From contig NZ_QJVJ01000005.1 in NCBI RefSeq assembly GCF_003217775.1, positions 248,001-312,000 of the forward strand: a stretch of 64,000 nt of DNA. The letters are read 5' to 3'. This DNA is from Paenibacillus flagellatus. Its GTDB lineage: Bacteria; Bacillota; Bacilli; Paenibacillales; NBRC-103111. The notes under the pieces are model-generated. The model had not been told where the DNA came from. It did no database searches and saw only the letters and a program-made list of their open reading frames with translations. The position numbers were made by a program, and so were the translations under genes. Positions 25,662 through 34,327 of this stretch are shown here, one piece after another (position 1 is the stretch's first letter; each line of letters opens with the position of its first letter).

Positions 25662-26801
25662 GTGCCTGCGCCGCTCCGCGCGACCCGCTACTTGCTCGTC
25701 ATCGTTCCCGCCGTGTCCGGGCTGTTCCTGTCGGACATTCGTTCTTATTCGCTGTATACGCTGTACGCGCTGGCGCTCGTCTGGCTCGTCCAGATCGGCG
25801 ACAAGCTGCGCGGCCGTCCGGTTCGGGCGATCGCGTTGGGAGGCGAGATCGGCCTCGCCTTCTGGATATGCTGGACGTACGGCGGCATCGCCCACGCGAT
25901 GCTGTTCTCCCCGCTGCTGGCCGTCGTCGAGGCACGGAGCCGGTTCGCCGCCTTTGCGCCGGCGGCCGTGCTGCTCGCCGCCGTGAACGTTTCGGCCTCG
26001 TCCGCGACGCCGTCCGTCCGGCTTGCGCTCAATCTGGCGCTCGTCGCCTGGGCGGCCGCCTTGTACGCGCTGCGCGCCGCTTCGTCCGGCATGATCCGGG
26101 CCGAATCGTACAACGACGCGCTGCGCCGCAAACATTACGAGCTCGAGGAAGCGCGCAACCGGCTGGCCGATTATGCCGCCAAAGTCGAGCATCTGGCGCA
26201 GGTCGAAGAGCGGAACCGGATCGCCCGCGACATTCACGACGAGCTCGGCCATAAGCTCGTCCGGCTTAAAATGATGATGGACGCCGCCTGTGCGGTTATT
26301 CCCGGCCAGCCGGACAAAGGGTTCGAGCTCGTCCGGCAAGTGCGCGACCAGCTGACCGACAGCATGGACATATTGCGAAGCACCGTCCGCAACATGAAGC
26401 CGCGCGAGGCGGAGCACCCGTATTCGCTGGCCGCCCTGATCGAAGATTTGGGCAAGCAAAACGGCATCCGGCTCGACTTCGCCACCGAAGGGATGCCTTA
26501 CCCGCTCTATCCGAGCGAGGAGATCGTCCTGTATCGCAACGCGCAGGAGGCGGTGACGAACGCGATCCGTCACGGCGGCGCCGACGCGTTCCGCATCCGG
26601 ATTTCGTACGGGGAGCGGCAGGTGGTCATGACCGTGTCGAACAACGGGGCCGTGCCCGAGTCGATCGCCCGCAGGGGGCTCGGCTTGAGCGGCATGGAGG
26701 AACGGGTCGCGCTGCTCGGCGGCTCGCTCGCCTTCGAGCTGGGTCCGGAATTCGCGGTCACCACCGCCATCCCGAGACACCGCAAGCCGGACGAACGTTA
26801 A
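25662..26801 (+). CDS. Sensor histidine kinase, DesK/LnrJ (YfiJ) type
   Basis: About 379 residues. Four to five N-terminal membrane helices (about 5-130) are followed by a coiled linker, the HisKA_3 dimerisation helix with the phospho-His (RNRIARDIHDELGHKLVRL), and an HATPase_c domain (RNAQEAVTNAIRHG as N box, GLGLSGMEERV as G box). The start is uncertain: a GTG 6 bases after CGGAGGA is favoured, while the ATG at 25656 sits too close to that SD. It is followed by the response regulator 21 bases on and is divergent from the LnrLMN-like exporter. It probably senses membrane stress or the exported compound. Confidence 0.87.
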   Translation: MPAPLRATRYLLVIVPAVSGLFLSDIRSYSLYTLYALALVWLVQIGDKLRGRPVRAIALGGEIGLAFWICWTYGGIAHAMLFSPLLAVVEARSRFAAFAPAAVLLAAVNVSASSATPSVRLALNLALVAWAAALYALRAASSGMIRAESYNDALRRKHYELEEARNRLADYAAKVEHLAQVEERNRIARDIHDELGHKLVRLKMMMDAACAVIPGQPDKGFELVRQVRDQLTDSMDILRSTVRNMKPREAEHPYSLAALIEDLGKQNGIRLDFATEGMPYPLYPSEEIVLYRNAQEAVTNAIRHGGADAFRIRISYGERQVVMTVSNNGAVPESIARRGLGLSGMEERVALLGGSLAFELGPEFAVTTAIPRHRKPDER

Positions 26802-26822
26802 CGAACCGAGGGGGAAACTGTC

Positions 26823-27473
26823 ATGAGCGACATCCGGCTGTTGATCGTCGACGACGATCCGTTTATACGCGAAAGCTTGAAAATGATCGTGGAGCTCGAT
26901 CCGGACATTACGGTGGAAGGCGTCTGCACGAACGGAGAGGAAGCGGTCCGGTTCGTCGCGGAGCGCGAATCGGTGAACGTCGTCCTGATGGACATCCGCA
27001 TGCCGGTGTGCGACGGCGTGGAAGGGACGAAACGGATCAAGGCGGCCCGGCCCGACGTCGCCATCCTCATCCTGACGACGTTCGACGACGACGAGTACAT
27101 CATCGAGGCGCTCAAAAACGGCGCCGGCGGCTATCTGCTCAAAAACATTCCGCCCGACCGCATCGTCGAAGGGATCAAAACCGTCCGCCGCGGCAGCGTG
27201 CTCATTCATCCCGACATCGCCAAAAAGCTGACCGTCTTCCTCCACCCCGCTTCGGCCCCCGCAGAAACGGCCGACAAACGACTCGCCGATTACGGCTTGA
27301 CCGCCTCCGAGCGGCAAATCGTGGAGAAAATCGCGGAAGGGCTGTCGAATAAAGAAATCGCCCAAGAGCTGTTCTTGAGCGAAGGCACGGTAAAAAACTA
27401 CATAACGGAAATATTGGGCAAGCTCGGCTTGCGCGACCGGACCCAGATCGCCATCTTTTATTTGAAACGGTAA
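26823..27473 (+). CDS. Response regulator, NarL/LuxR family (LnrK-like)
   Basis: A 216-residue regulator. The receiver domain has DDDPFIR (acidic pocket), phospho-Asp in VVLMDIRMPVCDG, the Thr of ILTTFDDDEYI and the Lys of YLLKNIP. The LuxR-type helix-turn-helix is LTASERQIVEKIAEGLSNKEIAQELFLSEGTVKNYITEILGKL. It is the partner of the kinase immediately upstream and probably activates the divergent ABC exporter. Confidence 0.93.
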   Translation: MSDIRLLIVDDDPFIRESLKMIVELDPDITVEGVCTNGEEAVRFVAERESVNVVLMDIRMPVCDGVEGTKRIKAARPDVAILILTTFDDDEYIIEALKNGAGGYLLKNIPPDRIVEGIKTVRRGSVLIHPDIAKKLTVFLHPASAPAETADKRLADYGLTASERQIVEKIAEGLSNKEIAQELFLSEGTVKNYITEILGKLGLRDRTQIAIFYLKR

Positions 27474-27564
27474 GCCGAAGGAGCCGATCGATCCCGTTTG
27501 CGCCCGGCCTCCGTTCTGGTGTACGATTTGGCGAGACGGCTACAAGACACGCAGGAGGATTACG

Positions 27565-28188
27565 ATGACCTTTCCGACATTCGACGCATCCGATTTCGAC
27601 GTATTCGCCATTCCCGGCCTCGCGCCGCGCATGGAGGCGCTGATCGAGCGCGTCCGTCCGAAGCTGACGGCGCTCGGCGCCGAGCTCGAGCCTTATTTGT
27701 CCGTCCTGTGCGGAGAGCCGATGTTCGCGCACGTCGCGAAGCACGCCCGCCGGACGATCAACCCGCCCCAAGATACGTGGGTGGCGTGGGCGAACAGCAA
27801 GAAGGGGTACAAAGCCCACCCCCATTTCCAGGTCGGGCTATGGTCGACCCACCTGTTCGTGCAATTCGCCCTCATCTACGAAAGCGGTCAGAAGGAAACG
27901 TTCGCCCGCCATCTCGAGCGCAAGCTCGACGAAGTGCGCCGCGACATTCCCGGCCACTTCCGCTGGTCGACCGACCATATGCAGCCCGAATCGACGCCGC
28001 AGGACGAGCTTGGCGACGAAGGCTTCGCCGCCCTGATCGACAAGCTGAAGCGCGTGAAAAAAGCCGAGGCGCTGTGCGGCATCCGCATCGAGCGCGACGA
28101 TCCGCTCCTCTCCGACCCGGACAAGCTGGCCGAAACGGTCAAACGGACGTTCGAGCGGGTCATGCCGCTGTACCGGATGGCGTTTTAA
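27565..28188 (+). CDS. yktB: DUF1054 protein (YktB family)
   Basis: A 207-residue protein that matches the Bacillus YktB family as I remember it: TFPTFDASDFDVFAIPGLAPRMEAL, then HVAKHARRTINPPQDTWVAWANSKKGYKAHPHFQVGLW and LYRMAF at the C-terminus. The function is not known. CAGGAGG lies 7 bases before the ATG. No operon partner is evident. Confidence 0.85.
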   Translation: MTFPTFDASDFDVFAIPGLAPRMEALIERVRPKLTALGAELEPYLSVLCGEPMFAHVAKHARRTINPPQDTWVAWANSKKGYKAHPHFQVGLWSTHLFVQFALIYESGQKETFARHLERKLDEVRRDIPGHFRWSTDHMQPESTPQDELGDEGFAALIDKLKRVKKAEALCGIRIERDDPLLSDPDKLAETVKRTFERVMPLYRMAF

Positions 28189-28300
28189 CCGGTACGGCTT
28201 CGCCGCCCGGCAAGGGCGGTGCTTGCCGCCGACGCGTATGATCGACCAATCTTTGGAACAAACTACCCGGGAACGAATACGAAAAGGAAGGTGATGTTCC

Positions 28301-28840
28301 ATGAACGGCCGTCATGCGCTGAAACGTCTTGCGCTCGGCGCCGTCGTCCTCGGCGTGTCGGGGACGATCGCTTTATCCGCGCCCGAAGCGTACGCGCAAG
28401 CCGCACCGTCCGAGCCGGCCGCCCCGGAGGCGCAGCGGAGCTCGCCGGGCGCCGATCCGTCCGCAGGCGAGCGCGGCGAGATCAAGCGGCATAAACGCTT
28501 TTTCCTGTTCGAGGACGCCGCCGCCGTGATCGGCATCGACAAGGACGAGCTGAAAAAGCAGCTGAAGGAAGGCAAAAGCTTGGCCGAAATCGCCAAAGCG
28601 AAAGGCATCCGCGAGGACGACCTGATCGACAAGCTGGTCGCCATCCGGACGCAAAAAATCGACGAAGCGGTCAAAGCGGGCAAATGGCCGCAAGAAAAAG
28701 CGGACCGGATCAAGCAAAAGCTGCCGGACCATTTGAAAACGCTCGTGAACCGGAAGGATTGGAAGGAACGGAAGGACGACAAGCCGCACCGTCATCCGCA
28801 CCCTCAAGAAACGGGAGCGGACGAATCGTCCGCCGAATGA
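28301..28840 (+). CDS. Secreted helical protein with a charged domain
   Basis: A 179-residue protein. The N-terminal 32 residues form a Sec signal (basic MNGRHALKR, hydrophobic LALGAVVLGVSGTIALSA, cleavage after AYA). After an Ala/Pro/Ser linker comes a domain of the type DAAAVIGIDKDELKKQLKEGKSLAEIAKAKG, which recurs in secreted proteins of Bacilli and Actinobacteria, then a basic helical part and a His/Pro tail (PHRHPHPQ). GGAAGGTGATG precedes the ATG. The role is unknown; metal binding by the His-rich tail is speculation. Confidence 0.75.
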   Translation: MNGRHALKRLALGAVVLGVSGTIALSAPEAYAQAAPSEPAAPEAQRSSPGADPSAGERGEIKRHKRFFLFEDAAAVIGIDKDELKKQLKEGKSLAEIAKAKGIREDDLIDKLVAIRTQKIDEAVKAGKWPQEKADRIKQKLPDHLKTLVNRKDWKERKDDKPHRHPHPQETGADESSAE

Positions 28841-28856
28841 TCGATCAGCATGCGAA

Positions 28857-28893
28857 CGAGCCGACTCCGCCGCGACGGAGCCGGCTCGCTTTC
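28857..28893 (+). terminator. Terminator after the secreted helical protein
   Basis: CGAGCCGACTCCG, loop CCGCGA, CGGAGCCGGCTCG with one mismatch, followed by a weak T tract (CTTTCG). Confidence 0.55.
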
Positions 28894-28929
28894 GTCGCCC
28901 GGCCGTTATCGTATGCCGCGATACGCCCG

Positions 28930-29394
28930 TTACGTCAGCCGTTTCGCCATCTTCACGCTCCGGCCTTCGCGTCCGACGACCGCATACCCCTTGCTCTCGT
29001 AAAACCCGACGGCGTCCGACCAGTCGTGAATCGTTTTGAGCATGACCGACGTATAGCCGCGCTCCTTCGCCTTCCGTTCCAGCGCGTCGATCAACCGGCT
29101 TGCCAAGCCGTTTCTGCGGTACGGCTTCCCGACGGACATCCGCACGATGCGTCCCGTTGCTTCGTCCGCCTCGACCAAGGCGCCGCAGCATACGACCCGG
29201 TCGTCGACCGAGCCGGTCAGGAAAACGTGTCCTTTATCCGCGTAACTTTGCGCAATATCGTCCAAATCCGGATTCAAGGATTCGTCGAGAAACCCGAAAT
29301 GTTCCTTCAGCCCTTCCAGCACCAGCCGTTTCGCCTCCAAGTGCTGGCTTTCCCGAATCGGCGCGATGACGACCTTCGACAAATCGACATCCAT
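28930..29394 (-). CDS. GNAT family N-acetyltransferase
   Basis: A 154-residue GNAT enzyme. The acetyl-CoA motif is VGKPYRRNGLASRLIDALE, followed by GYTSVMLKTIHDWSDAVGFYESKGYAVVGRE. The start is the ATG of MDVDLSKVVI with AAAGGAG 10 bases upstream; the frame is open further upstream without a ribosome site. The substrate is unknown. Confidence 0.87.
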   Translation of the reverse strand: MDVDLSKVVIAPIRESQHLEAKRLVLEGLKEHFGFLDESLNPDLDDIAQSYADKGHVFLTGSVDDRVVCCGALVEADEATGRIVRMSVGKPYRRNGLASRLIDALERKAKERGYTSVMLKTIHDWSDAVGFYESKGYAVVGREGRSVKMAKRLT

Positions 29395-29618
29395 CGTTCC
29401 CCGGCTCCTTTCCCCGTATTCGACGCAGGGTACCGCTTGAAGTTTCGCGGACAAAATTTTCACATTTGTGTAACCGTCTTTTAAGGTTATTTTAATGTTC
29501 ATTATTTAAATTATTTATAAGAGCTGTACGATCGAGGCATTCCTAGCGAAGCGGCCGCGCTTCGTCGACTTATTGGGGCGCGGAAGCGAGGCGGACCGAT
29601 ACGAAAGGATGGTTTCCG

Positions 29619-29849
29619 ATGAGAACGTTGATACATTTCCAGAATAGGCGCATTCCCGTTTACTTCATAAATTCGACGTCGAAAAAGGCGTACAACAAGC
29701 TGCTGAAAGCGTTGGAGACGAAAATCGAAACGGGCAAATCGGCGATGAAAAAATGTTTGGCTTCGCTCATCAGCATCGAAATCGACGGAGGCGAAGCGAT
29801 TTTGCACTGCCTCAACGAAAACGACTCGCTCGCCTTGTCGCTGTATTGA
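29619..29849 (+). CDS. Small protein of unknown function, 76 aa
   Basis: A basic, soluble 76-residue protein (MRTLIHFQNRRIPVYFINSTSKKAYNKLLKAL...) with a hydrophobic C-terminal strand (LISIEIDGGEAILHCLNE). The ATG lies 9 bases after AAAGGATGG. A strong terminator lies 16 bases past its stop, which supports its being a real gene. No family is recognised. Confidence 0.6.
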   Translation: MRTLIHFQNRRIPVYFINSTSKKAYNKLLKALETKIETGKSAMKKCLASLISIEIDGGEAILHCLNENDSLALSLY

Positions 29850-29865
29850 TCCGGCCGAACGCGGA

Positions 29866-29910
29866 CAAGCCCCCGACCTTCCTTGCGGAAAGTCGGGGGC
29901 TTGCCGTTTT
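29866..29910 (+). terminator. Strong terminator after the 76-aa gene
   Basis: CAAGCCCCCGAC, loop of 14, GTCGGGGGCTTG, then CCGTTTT. The 12-bp stem is perfect. Confidence 0.82.
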
Positions 29911-29930
29911 GCGCCGGGATGGCGCAGAGG

Positions 29931-30353
29931 TTACAAGGAACCGCGGCCGCTTTTGTTCCGGATATAATCGAGCAAAAACGCCCGGTCCTCCGGAAACGAA
30001 AGCGAAAGCGATTCGATTTCGCCGGCCGTTTTCCACGCGATGTCGTGAATGAGTCCGTCCGGATCCTGGATCGCGGCCGTTCCGCCGACGAGCTCGATCT
30101 CGTAGTACGTCACCGAAAACTCGACCGAGCCGACCGTTCCTTCCTTGCCGAATACCTGTTCGACGACCCGCGCCCGGAAGCCGGTCTCTTCCCATACTTC
30201 CCGGACGCAGCATTGCTCGAGGGTTTCCCCCGCTTCCATGCCGCCGGAAGGGACGGACCACCGCTTCTCTTCGTCCGGCTTCCCTTGCAGCACCATCAGC
30301 AGCCGTCCCGCCTCGTCGACGCAGACGCCAGCCGCGCCGTGCCATTTGTCCAT
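29931..30353 (-). CDS. Nudix hydrolase
   Basis: A 140-residue Nudix enzyme. The Nudix box (Gx5Ex7REUxEExGU) begins at G37 and reads GGMEAGETLEQCC then VREVWEETGF. Such enzymes hydrolyse nucleoside diphosphates linked to another group; the substrate is not deducible. It starts after a GAGGGCGGTGA site and stands alone. Confidence 0.9.
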   Translation of the reverse strand: MDKWHGAAGVCVDEAGRLLMVLQGKPDEEKRWSVPSGGMEAGETLEQCCVREVWEETGFRARVVEQVFGKEGTVGSVEFSVTYYEIELVGGTAAIQDPDGLIHDIAWKTAGEIESLSLSFPEDRAFLLDYIRNKSGRGSL

Positions 30354-30464
30354 GAACCGTCACCGCCCTCGTACTAGTTCGTGGCGATCGCCATCGTTCA
30401 TGCCGATCGATTCCATTGTGCCACAACGGGACAGTACGGGGGGTGACGATTTACCGAATTTTGC

Positions 30465-31064
30465 TTAGCGGAACACTTTCAGACGGTCATCGACCGGGCT
30501 GAACTGCTTCTCGCCCGCCGGCGCCAACGGTTGGCCGAACGGCAGCTGCGCCACGAGCTGCCAAGTGGCCGGAAGGTTCCATTCCGCGCGCACGCTGTCG
30601 TCGATGAGCGGGTTGTAGTGCTGCAGCGAAGCGCCGAGCCCTTCGTTTTCCAGCGCGGTCCAGACGACGAATTGCAGCATGCCGTTCGATTGCTGCGACC
30701 AGATCGGGAACCGGTCGGCGTAGGTCGGGAATTGCGCTTGCAGCCCTTCGACGACGGATTGGTCCTCGAAGAACAGGACGGTGCCGTAGCCGCCGCGGAA
30801 GCCGTTCATCCGCTGCTGCGTCGATTCGAATTGATCCGCCGGGACGATCGATTTCAGAATGGCGGTCGTCATGTCCCACAGCTTGTCGTGCTGCTCGTTC
30901 AGCAGAACGACGGCGCGGCCGCTTTGGGAGTTGAACGACGACGGCGTATGCTTGACCGCTTCGCGGACGATTTCCACAATTCGATCGTCCGAGATGGGGG
31001 ACGTCTTCCCGATGCCGTAAATCGATCTTCTTTCGCGGACGGAAGTCAAAAAGTCTTTGGACAT
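30465..31064 (-). CDS. Nitroreductase family protein (Frm2-like)
   Basis: A 199-residue FMN-dependent oxidoreductase: VRERRSIYGIGKTSPISDDRI at the N-terminus (FMN phosphate Arg/Ser), HTPSSFNSQSGRAVVLL, and LENEGLGASLQHYNPLID. These match the fatty-acid-repression-mutant-2-like branch of the nitroreductases. It reduces nitro compounds or quinones with NAD(P)H. It is divergent from an HxlR regulator, the usual arrangement for quinone or electrophile-induced nitroreductases. Confidence 0.88.
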   Translation of the reverse strand: MSKDFLTSVRERRSIYGIGKTSPISDDRIVEIVREAVKHTPSSFNSQSGRAVVLLNEQHDKLWDMTTAILKSIVPADQFESTQQRMNGFRGGYGTVLFFEDQSVVEGLQAQFPTYADRFPIWSQQSNGMLQFVVWTALENEGLGASLQHYNPLIDDSVRAEWNLPATWQLVAQLPFGQPLAPAGEKQFSPVDDRLKVFR

Positions 31065-31104
31065 TCTGGTTCTCTCCTCTTTTCTTATGATTCGTACAGT
31101 TGCT

Positions 31105-31133
31105 ATTTTAATTCTACAACTATAAAATGTGAA
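31105..31133 (-). promoter_or_regulatory. Promoter of the nitroreductase gene
   Basis: Minus strand TTCACA, 17-base spacer, TAAAAT, 41 bases before the start codon, inside the AT-rich divergent region. Confidence 0.5.
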
Positions 31134-31174
31134 GTACGAAAATAATTTATATGTGGTGAATAAAAGTATACTTA

Positions 31175-31189
31175 GTTACTTATTGTAAC
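31175..31189. promoter_or_regulatory. Inverted repeat, candidate HxlR operator
   Basis: GTTAC-TTATT-GTAAC is a perfect 5-bp inverted repeat lying directly before the hxlR ribosome site and next to a TATACT (31168-31173) -10-like hexamer. Autoregulation by the HxlR protein is inferred from position only. Confidence 0.4.
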
Positions 31190-31203
31190 AGGAGGTATCC
31201 CAG

Positions 31204-31590
31204 ATGTCCGAACCGTTCTGCCCTATCGCTTGCCGCGCCAACGTGTCCAAAGTGCTGGAAATATTCGGCGGCAAATGGTCGTTTCTCGTCCTCGATTTGC
31301 TGTTCTCCGGCACGAAGCGGTATAACCAGCTGCATCGCCAGCTGCCGCAAATCAGCTCGAAGGCGCTGTCCGACACGCTCCGCCACCTGGAATCGCACGG
31401 CATCGTCGACCGCCGCGTCTACGCGACGACTCCGGTGACGGTCGAATATTCGCTTACGCCGAAAGGAATCGACTTTCAAACCGTGCTGCACGAAATGGAC
31501 GCATGGGGGATCAAATGGCTGGACGACGTGCAGCACGAGAAAAGGGCGTCAACGCCCGAACCGGCCGTCGCTCCGGATAACCGGGCGTGA
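31204..31590 (+). CDS. HxlR family transcriptional regulator
   Basis: A 128-residue winged-helix protein: CPIACRANVSKVLEIFGGKWSFLVLDLLFSGTKRYNQLHRQLPQISSKALSDTLRHLESHGIV, followed by the wing VTVEYSLTPKG. These are the HxlR (MarR-related, DUF24) hallmarks. Cys at positions 6 and 10 sit where redox or quinone-sensing Cys occur in YodB and HypR-type members. AGGAGG lies 9 bases before the ATG. It is divergent from the nitroreductase gene and probably represses it. Confidence 0.92.
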   Translation: MSEPFCPIACRANVSKVLEIFGGKWSFLVLDLLFSGTKRYNQLHRQLPQISSKALSDTLRHLESHGIVDRRVYATTPVTVEYSLTPKGIDFQTVLHEMDAWGIKWLDDVQHEKRASTPEPAVAPDNRA

Positions 31591-31746
31591 CGCCGTCGCT
31601 CCGCTCCCGCCTCCGCCCGATTCATCCAAACGGCATTTCCGGCGAGTTCTCCCTTCCCGATCCCTCCTTCTGTTCAGCCGTAACGTGCCGGATCGCGCCT
31701 CCACCGCGATTCGGCGGCGGTTATCGTACGGCATCCCCAAAAAAAG

Positions 31747-31760
31747 TGAGTGCTTGCTCA
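31747..31760. promoter_or_regulatory. TetR-type operator, copy 1
   Basis: TGAGTGCTTGCTCA, a 14-bp imperfect palindrome that matches copy 2 at 12 of 14 positions. It lies upstream of the likely promoter of the ABC-TetR operon. Confidence 0.55.
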
Positions 31761-31795
31761 TTTACAACATCACATCCGATGACGTAGACTAATAA

Positions 31796-31809
31796 TGAGT
31801 GATTACTCA
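31796..31809. promoter_or_regulatory. TetR-type operator, copy 2
   Basis: TGAGTGATTACTCA, a 14-bp near-palindrome 49 bases from copy 1 and just before the ribosome site of the ABC ATPase gene. A TAATAA hexamer (31790-31795) abuts it. The TetR-family regulator encoded at the end of the operon is the likely ligand. Confidence 0.6.
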
Positions 31810-31834
31810 CTTCAACAGAGAGGATGGATGCGAC

Positions 31835-32563
31835 ATGACACGGACGGATTGCATCCGATTGGAGTCGGTCGGGCGGAATTTCGGCGGCAAGACGGTGCTC
31901 GAAGGCATTACGCTTGCCGTCAACGAATCGGAAATATTCGGACTGCTCGGGCCTTCGGGCTCGGGCAAAACGACGCTCGTCAAACTGATCGCGGGCATCG
32001 ACGAGGCGAGCGCGGGCGACGTCTACGTGCTCGGGGAGCGGATGCCGAAGCTGGCGCAGCTGCGGCGCATCGGCTACATGGCGCAGTCGGACGCGCTGTA
32101 TGCCGAGCTGACCGCCCGCGAAAATATGGAGTTTTTCGCGGCGCTGTACGGGCTGGCGGGCGGCCGCCGTAAGAAGCGGATCGGCGAGACGATCGAGCTC
32201 GTCGGCTTGACGGCGCATTTGAACCGCCCCGTCCGCAGCTACTCCGGCGGCATGAAGCGCCGGCTGTCGCTCGCGATCGCGCTCCTTCACGAGCCGCCGG
32301 TGCTTCTATTGGACGAACCGACCGTCGGCATCGACCCCGTGCTTCGCCAGTCGATTTGGCGGGAGCTCGAGTCGCTGGCCCGGTCCGGCACGACGGTCGT
32401 CGTCACGACGCACGTCATGGACGAGGCGGACCGCTGCCACCGGCTCGGCCTGATTCGCGACGGCCGGCTGATCGCCGTCGGCACGCCCGAATCGATGAAG
32501 CGCGAAACCGGCTCGGCTACGATCGAGCAGGCGTTTCTCCGTTACGGAGGTGCCGCCGGATGA
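31835..32563 (+). CDS. ABC transporter ATPase (drug/ion export type)
   Basis: A 242-residue ATPase. Walker A GPSGSGKTT, signature YSGGMKRRLSLAIA, Walker B VLLLDEPTVGID, H-loop VTTHVMDEADRC. The start is the ATG of MTRTDCIRL, with AGAGAGGATGG upstream. It overlaps the permease start (ATGA). The trio ATPase-permease-TetR is a self-regulated export operon; the substrate is unknown. Confidence 0.92.
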   Translation: MTRTDCIRLESVGRNFGGKTVLEGITLAVNESEIFGLLGPSGSGKTTLVKLIAGIDEASAGDVYVLGERMPKLAQLRRIGYMAQSDALYAELTARENMEFFAALYGLAGGRRKKRIGETIELVGLTAHLNRPVRSYSGGMKRRLSLAIALLHEPPVLLLDEPTVGIDPVLRQSIWRELESLARSGTTVVVTTHVMDEADRCHRLGLIRDGRLIAVGTPESMKRETGSATIEQAFLRYGGAAG

Positions 32564-33585
32564 GAATTCGCGCGCTCATTATCCGCATTTTGCGCCAATT
32601 TTGGCACGACAAGCGCACGCTCGCGCTCATGATCGTCGCCCCGATGCTCGTTCTGCTGCTCATGTCGCTCGTCTTCAACGGGGAGCCGTACCGGCCCGAA
32701 ATCGCCGTCGTGCAAGCTCCCGACAGCTTCGTCCGGAAGCTCGAGCAAAGCGACGCAATCGTTCGCCGCTACTCCGCGGAGGAGGCCGAACGGGCGCTGG
32801 CCGACGCCCGGATCGACGCGATCGTCTCGATCGAAGGCGGTGCGCCGTCCGTCCGGCTGGAAGGGAGCGACCCGTCCGCGAACAAAGCCGTCCTCCTGCT
32901 GCTGCAGCACGCCGTCCGGGCATTGAACCCGGCCGCCGCCTCGGCGGAGCCGGCCGTCGCGTATTTGCACGGATCGGCTTCGATGGCCGCCTTCGACCAT
33001 TTCGGTCCGGTGCTGATCGGCTTTTTCGTCTTCTTTTTCGTCTTCCTGCTGTCCGGCGTCTCCTTTTTGCGCGAACGGACCGGCGGCACGCTGGAGCGGC
33101 TGCTCGCCTCCCCGCTGCGCCGCTGGGAAATCGTCGTCGGCTACGTGACCGGCTTCGGCCTCTTTACGACGATTCAGTCCGCGCTCATCGCCTGGTTTGC
33201 GATCGACGTTCTCGATATGCGGATGGCCGGCTCGTTCGTCTACGTCCTGCTCGTGACGCTGCTGCTTGCCGTCACCGCGCTGACGTTCGGCACGTTTTTG
33301 TCCGCATTTGCCAACAACGAATTTCAGATGATACAATTTATTCCGTTGGTTATCGTGCCGCAGGTGTTTTTCTCCGGCCTGTTCAATATGGACACGATGG
33401 CCGAATGGCTGCGCTGGATCGGCCGGCTCATGCCGCTTTCATACGGCGCCGACGCGCTGCGGGACATCATGATCCGCGGCAAAGGCTGGGCGGATATCGC
33501 GACCGACGTTTACGTCCTGCTCGGCTTCTCCGCCGTCGTCCTCGTTTTGAACGTATTCGCGCTGAAGAAGCATCGGCGCATCTGA
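32560..33585 (+). CDS. ABC-2 type exporter permease
   Basis: A 341-residue permease: N-terminal helix (RTLALMIVAPMLVLLLMSLVF), an extracellular domain of about 130 residues, then five helices with FFVFLLSGVSFLRERTGGTLERLLASPLRRWEIV, FGTFLSAFANNEFQMIQFIPLVIVPQ and a closing YVLLGFSAVVLVLNVFAL. TERLLASP is the ABC-2 loop. GGAGGTG precedes the ATG, which overlaps the ATPase stop codon. It is followed by a TetR gene 45 bases on. Confidence 0.91.
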   Translation: MRIRALIIRILRQFWHDKRTLALMIVAPMLVLLLMSLVFNGEPYRPEIAVVQAPDSFVRKLEQSDAIVRRYSAEEAERALADARIDAIVSIEGGAPSVRLEGSDPSANKAVLLLLQHAVRALNPAAASAEPAVAYLHGSASMAAFDHFGPVLIGFFVFFFVFLLSGVSFLRERTGGTLERLLASPLRRWEIVVGYVTGFGLFTTIQSALIAWFAIDVLDMRMAGSFVYVLLVTLLLAVTALTFGTFLSAFANNEFQMIQFIPLVIVPQVFFSGLFNMDTMAEWLRWIGRLMPLSYGADALRDIMIRGKGWADIATDVYVLLGFSAVVLVLNVFALKKHRRI

Positions 33586-33630
33586 ACGAAATCGCAAGCG
33601 ACATGCCCGTTTCGAGAGGAGGGGAGCCGC

Positions 33631-34308
33631 ATGTCCGAACCGGTGGAGCAATGGGTGAAGGAGCTGCTCCAATCCTACGACGAAGAAGGGAAAATGACCG
33701 AGAAGCAGCTGCGCATCCTGAACGCGGCGATCGAGGTGTTCGCGGAGAAAGGGTTCGCGGCTTCGTCCACAAGCGAGATCGCCCAGCGGGCGGCGGTCGC
33801 GGAAGGTACCATTTTCCGGCACTACAAAACGAAGAAGGAGCTGCTCCTGTCCATCGTCGCGCCGATGATGAGCAAGCTGATCGCGCCGTTCGTGCTGCGC
33901 GACTTCTCGAAGGTGCTGGATGCGAAGTACGCCCGGTACGAAGATTTCATGCGCGCCGTCTTGATCAACCGGGCGGAATTCGCCCGCAACCATTTGCCCG
34001 TCATCAAAATCATGCTGCAGGAAATCCCGTTCCATCCGGAGCTGAAGGAACAGTTTGTCGAACGGGTCGGCAAAAAGGTGTTGGAGCGGATCGTGCCGGT
34101 CATCCGCAAGTTTCAGGACGAAGGGCAGATCGTACCGATTCCGCCCGAATCGGTGCTGAGACTGTCGGCCTCGGCCATTCTCGGCTTCCTGCTTATGCGC
34201 TTCGTCATGCTGCCGGAGCGCGAATGGGACGACGCCAAGGAGATCGACACGACGCTCGACTTCATCCTGTACGGCTTATCGGCATCGGGCCGACCCCCGG
34301 TTGCGTAA
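33631..34308 (+). CDS. TetR/AcrR family transcriptional regulator
   Basis: A 225-residue repressor. The N-terminal HTH (about 25-70) reads LRILNAAIEVFAEKGFAASSTSEIAQRAAVAEGTIFRHYKTKKELL; the C-terminal domain is helical. It is the last gene of the ABC operon. Two TGAGTG-type palindromes at the operon promoter are its probable operators. Confidence 0.93.
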   Translation: MSEPVEQWVKELLQSYDEEGKMTEKQLRILNAAIEVFAEKGFAASSTSEIAQRAAVAEGTIFRHYKTKKELLLSIVAPMMSKLIAPFVLRDFSKVLDAKYARYEDFMRAVLINRAEFARNHLPVIKIMLQEIPFHPELKEQFVERVGKKVLERIVPVIRKFQDEGQIVPIPPESVLRLSASAILGFLLMRFVMLPEREWDDAKEIDTTLDFILYGLSASGRPPVA

Positions 34309-34327
34309 CCGTATCGATCCAACAAAC

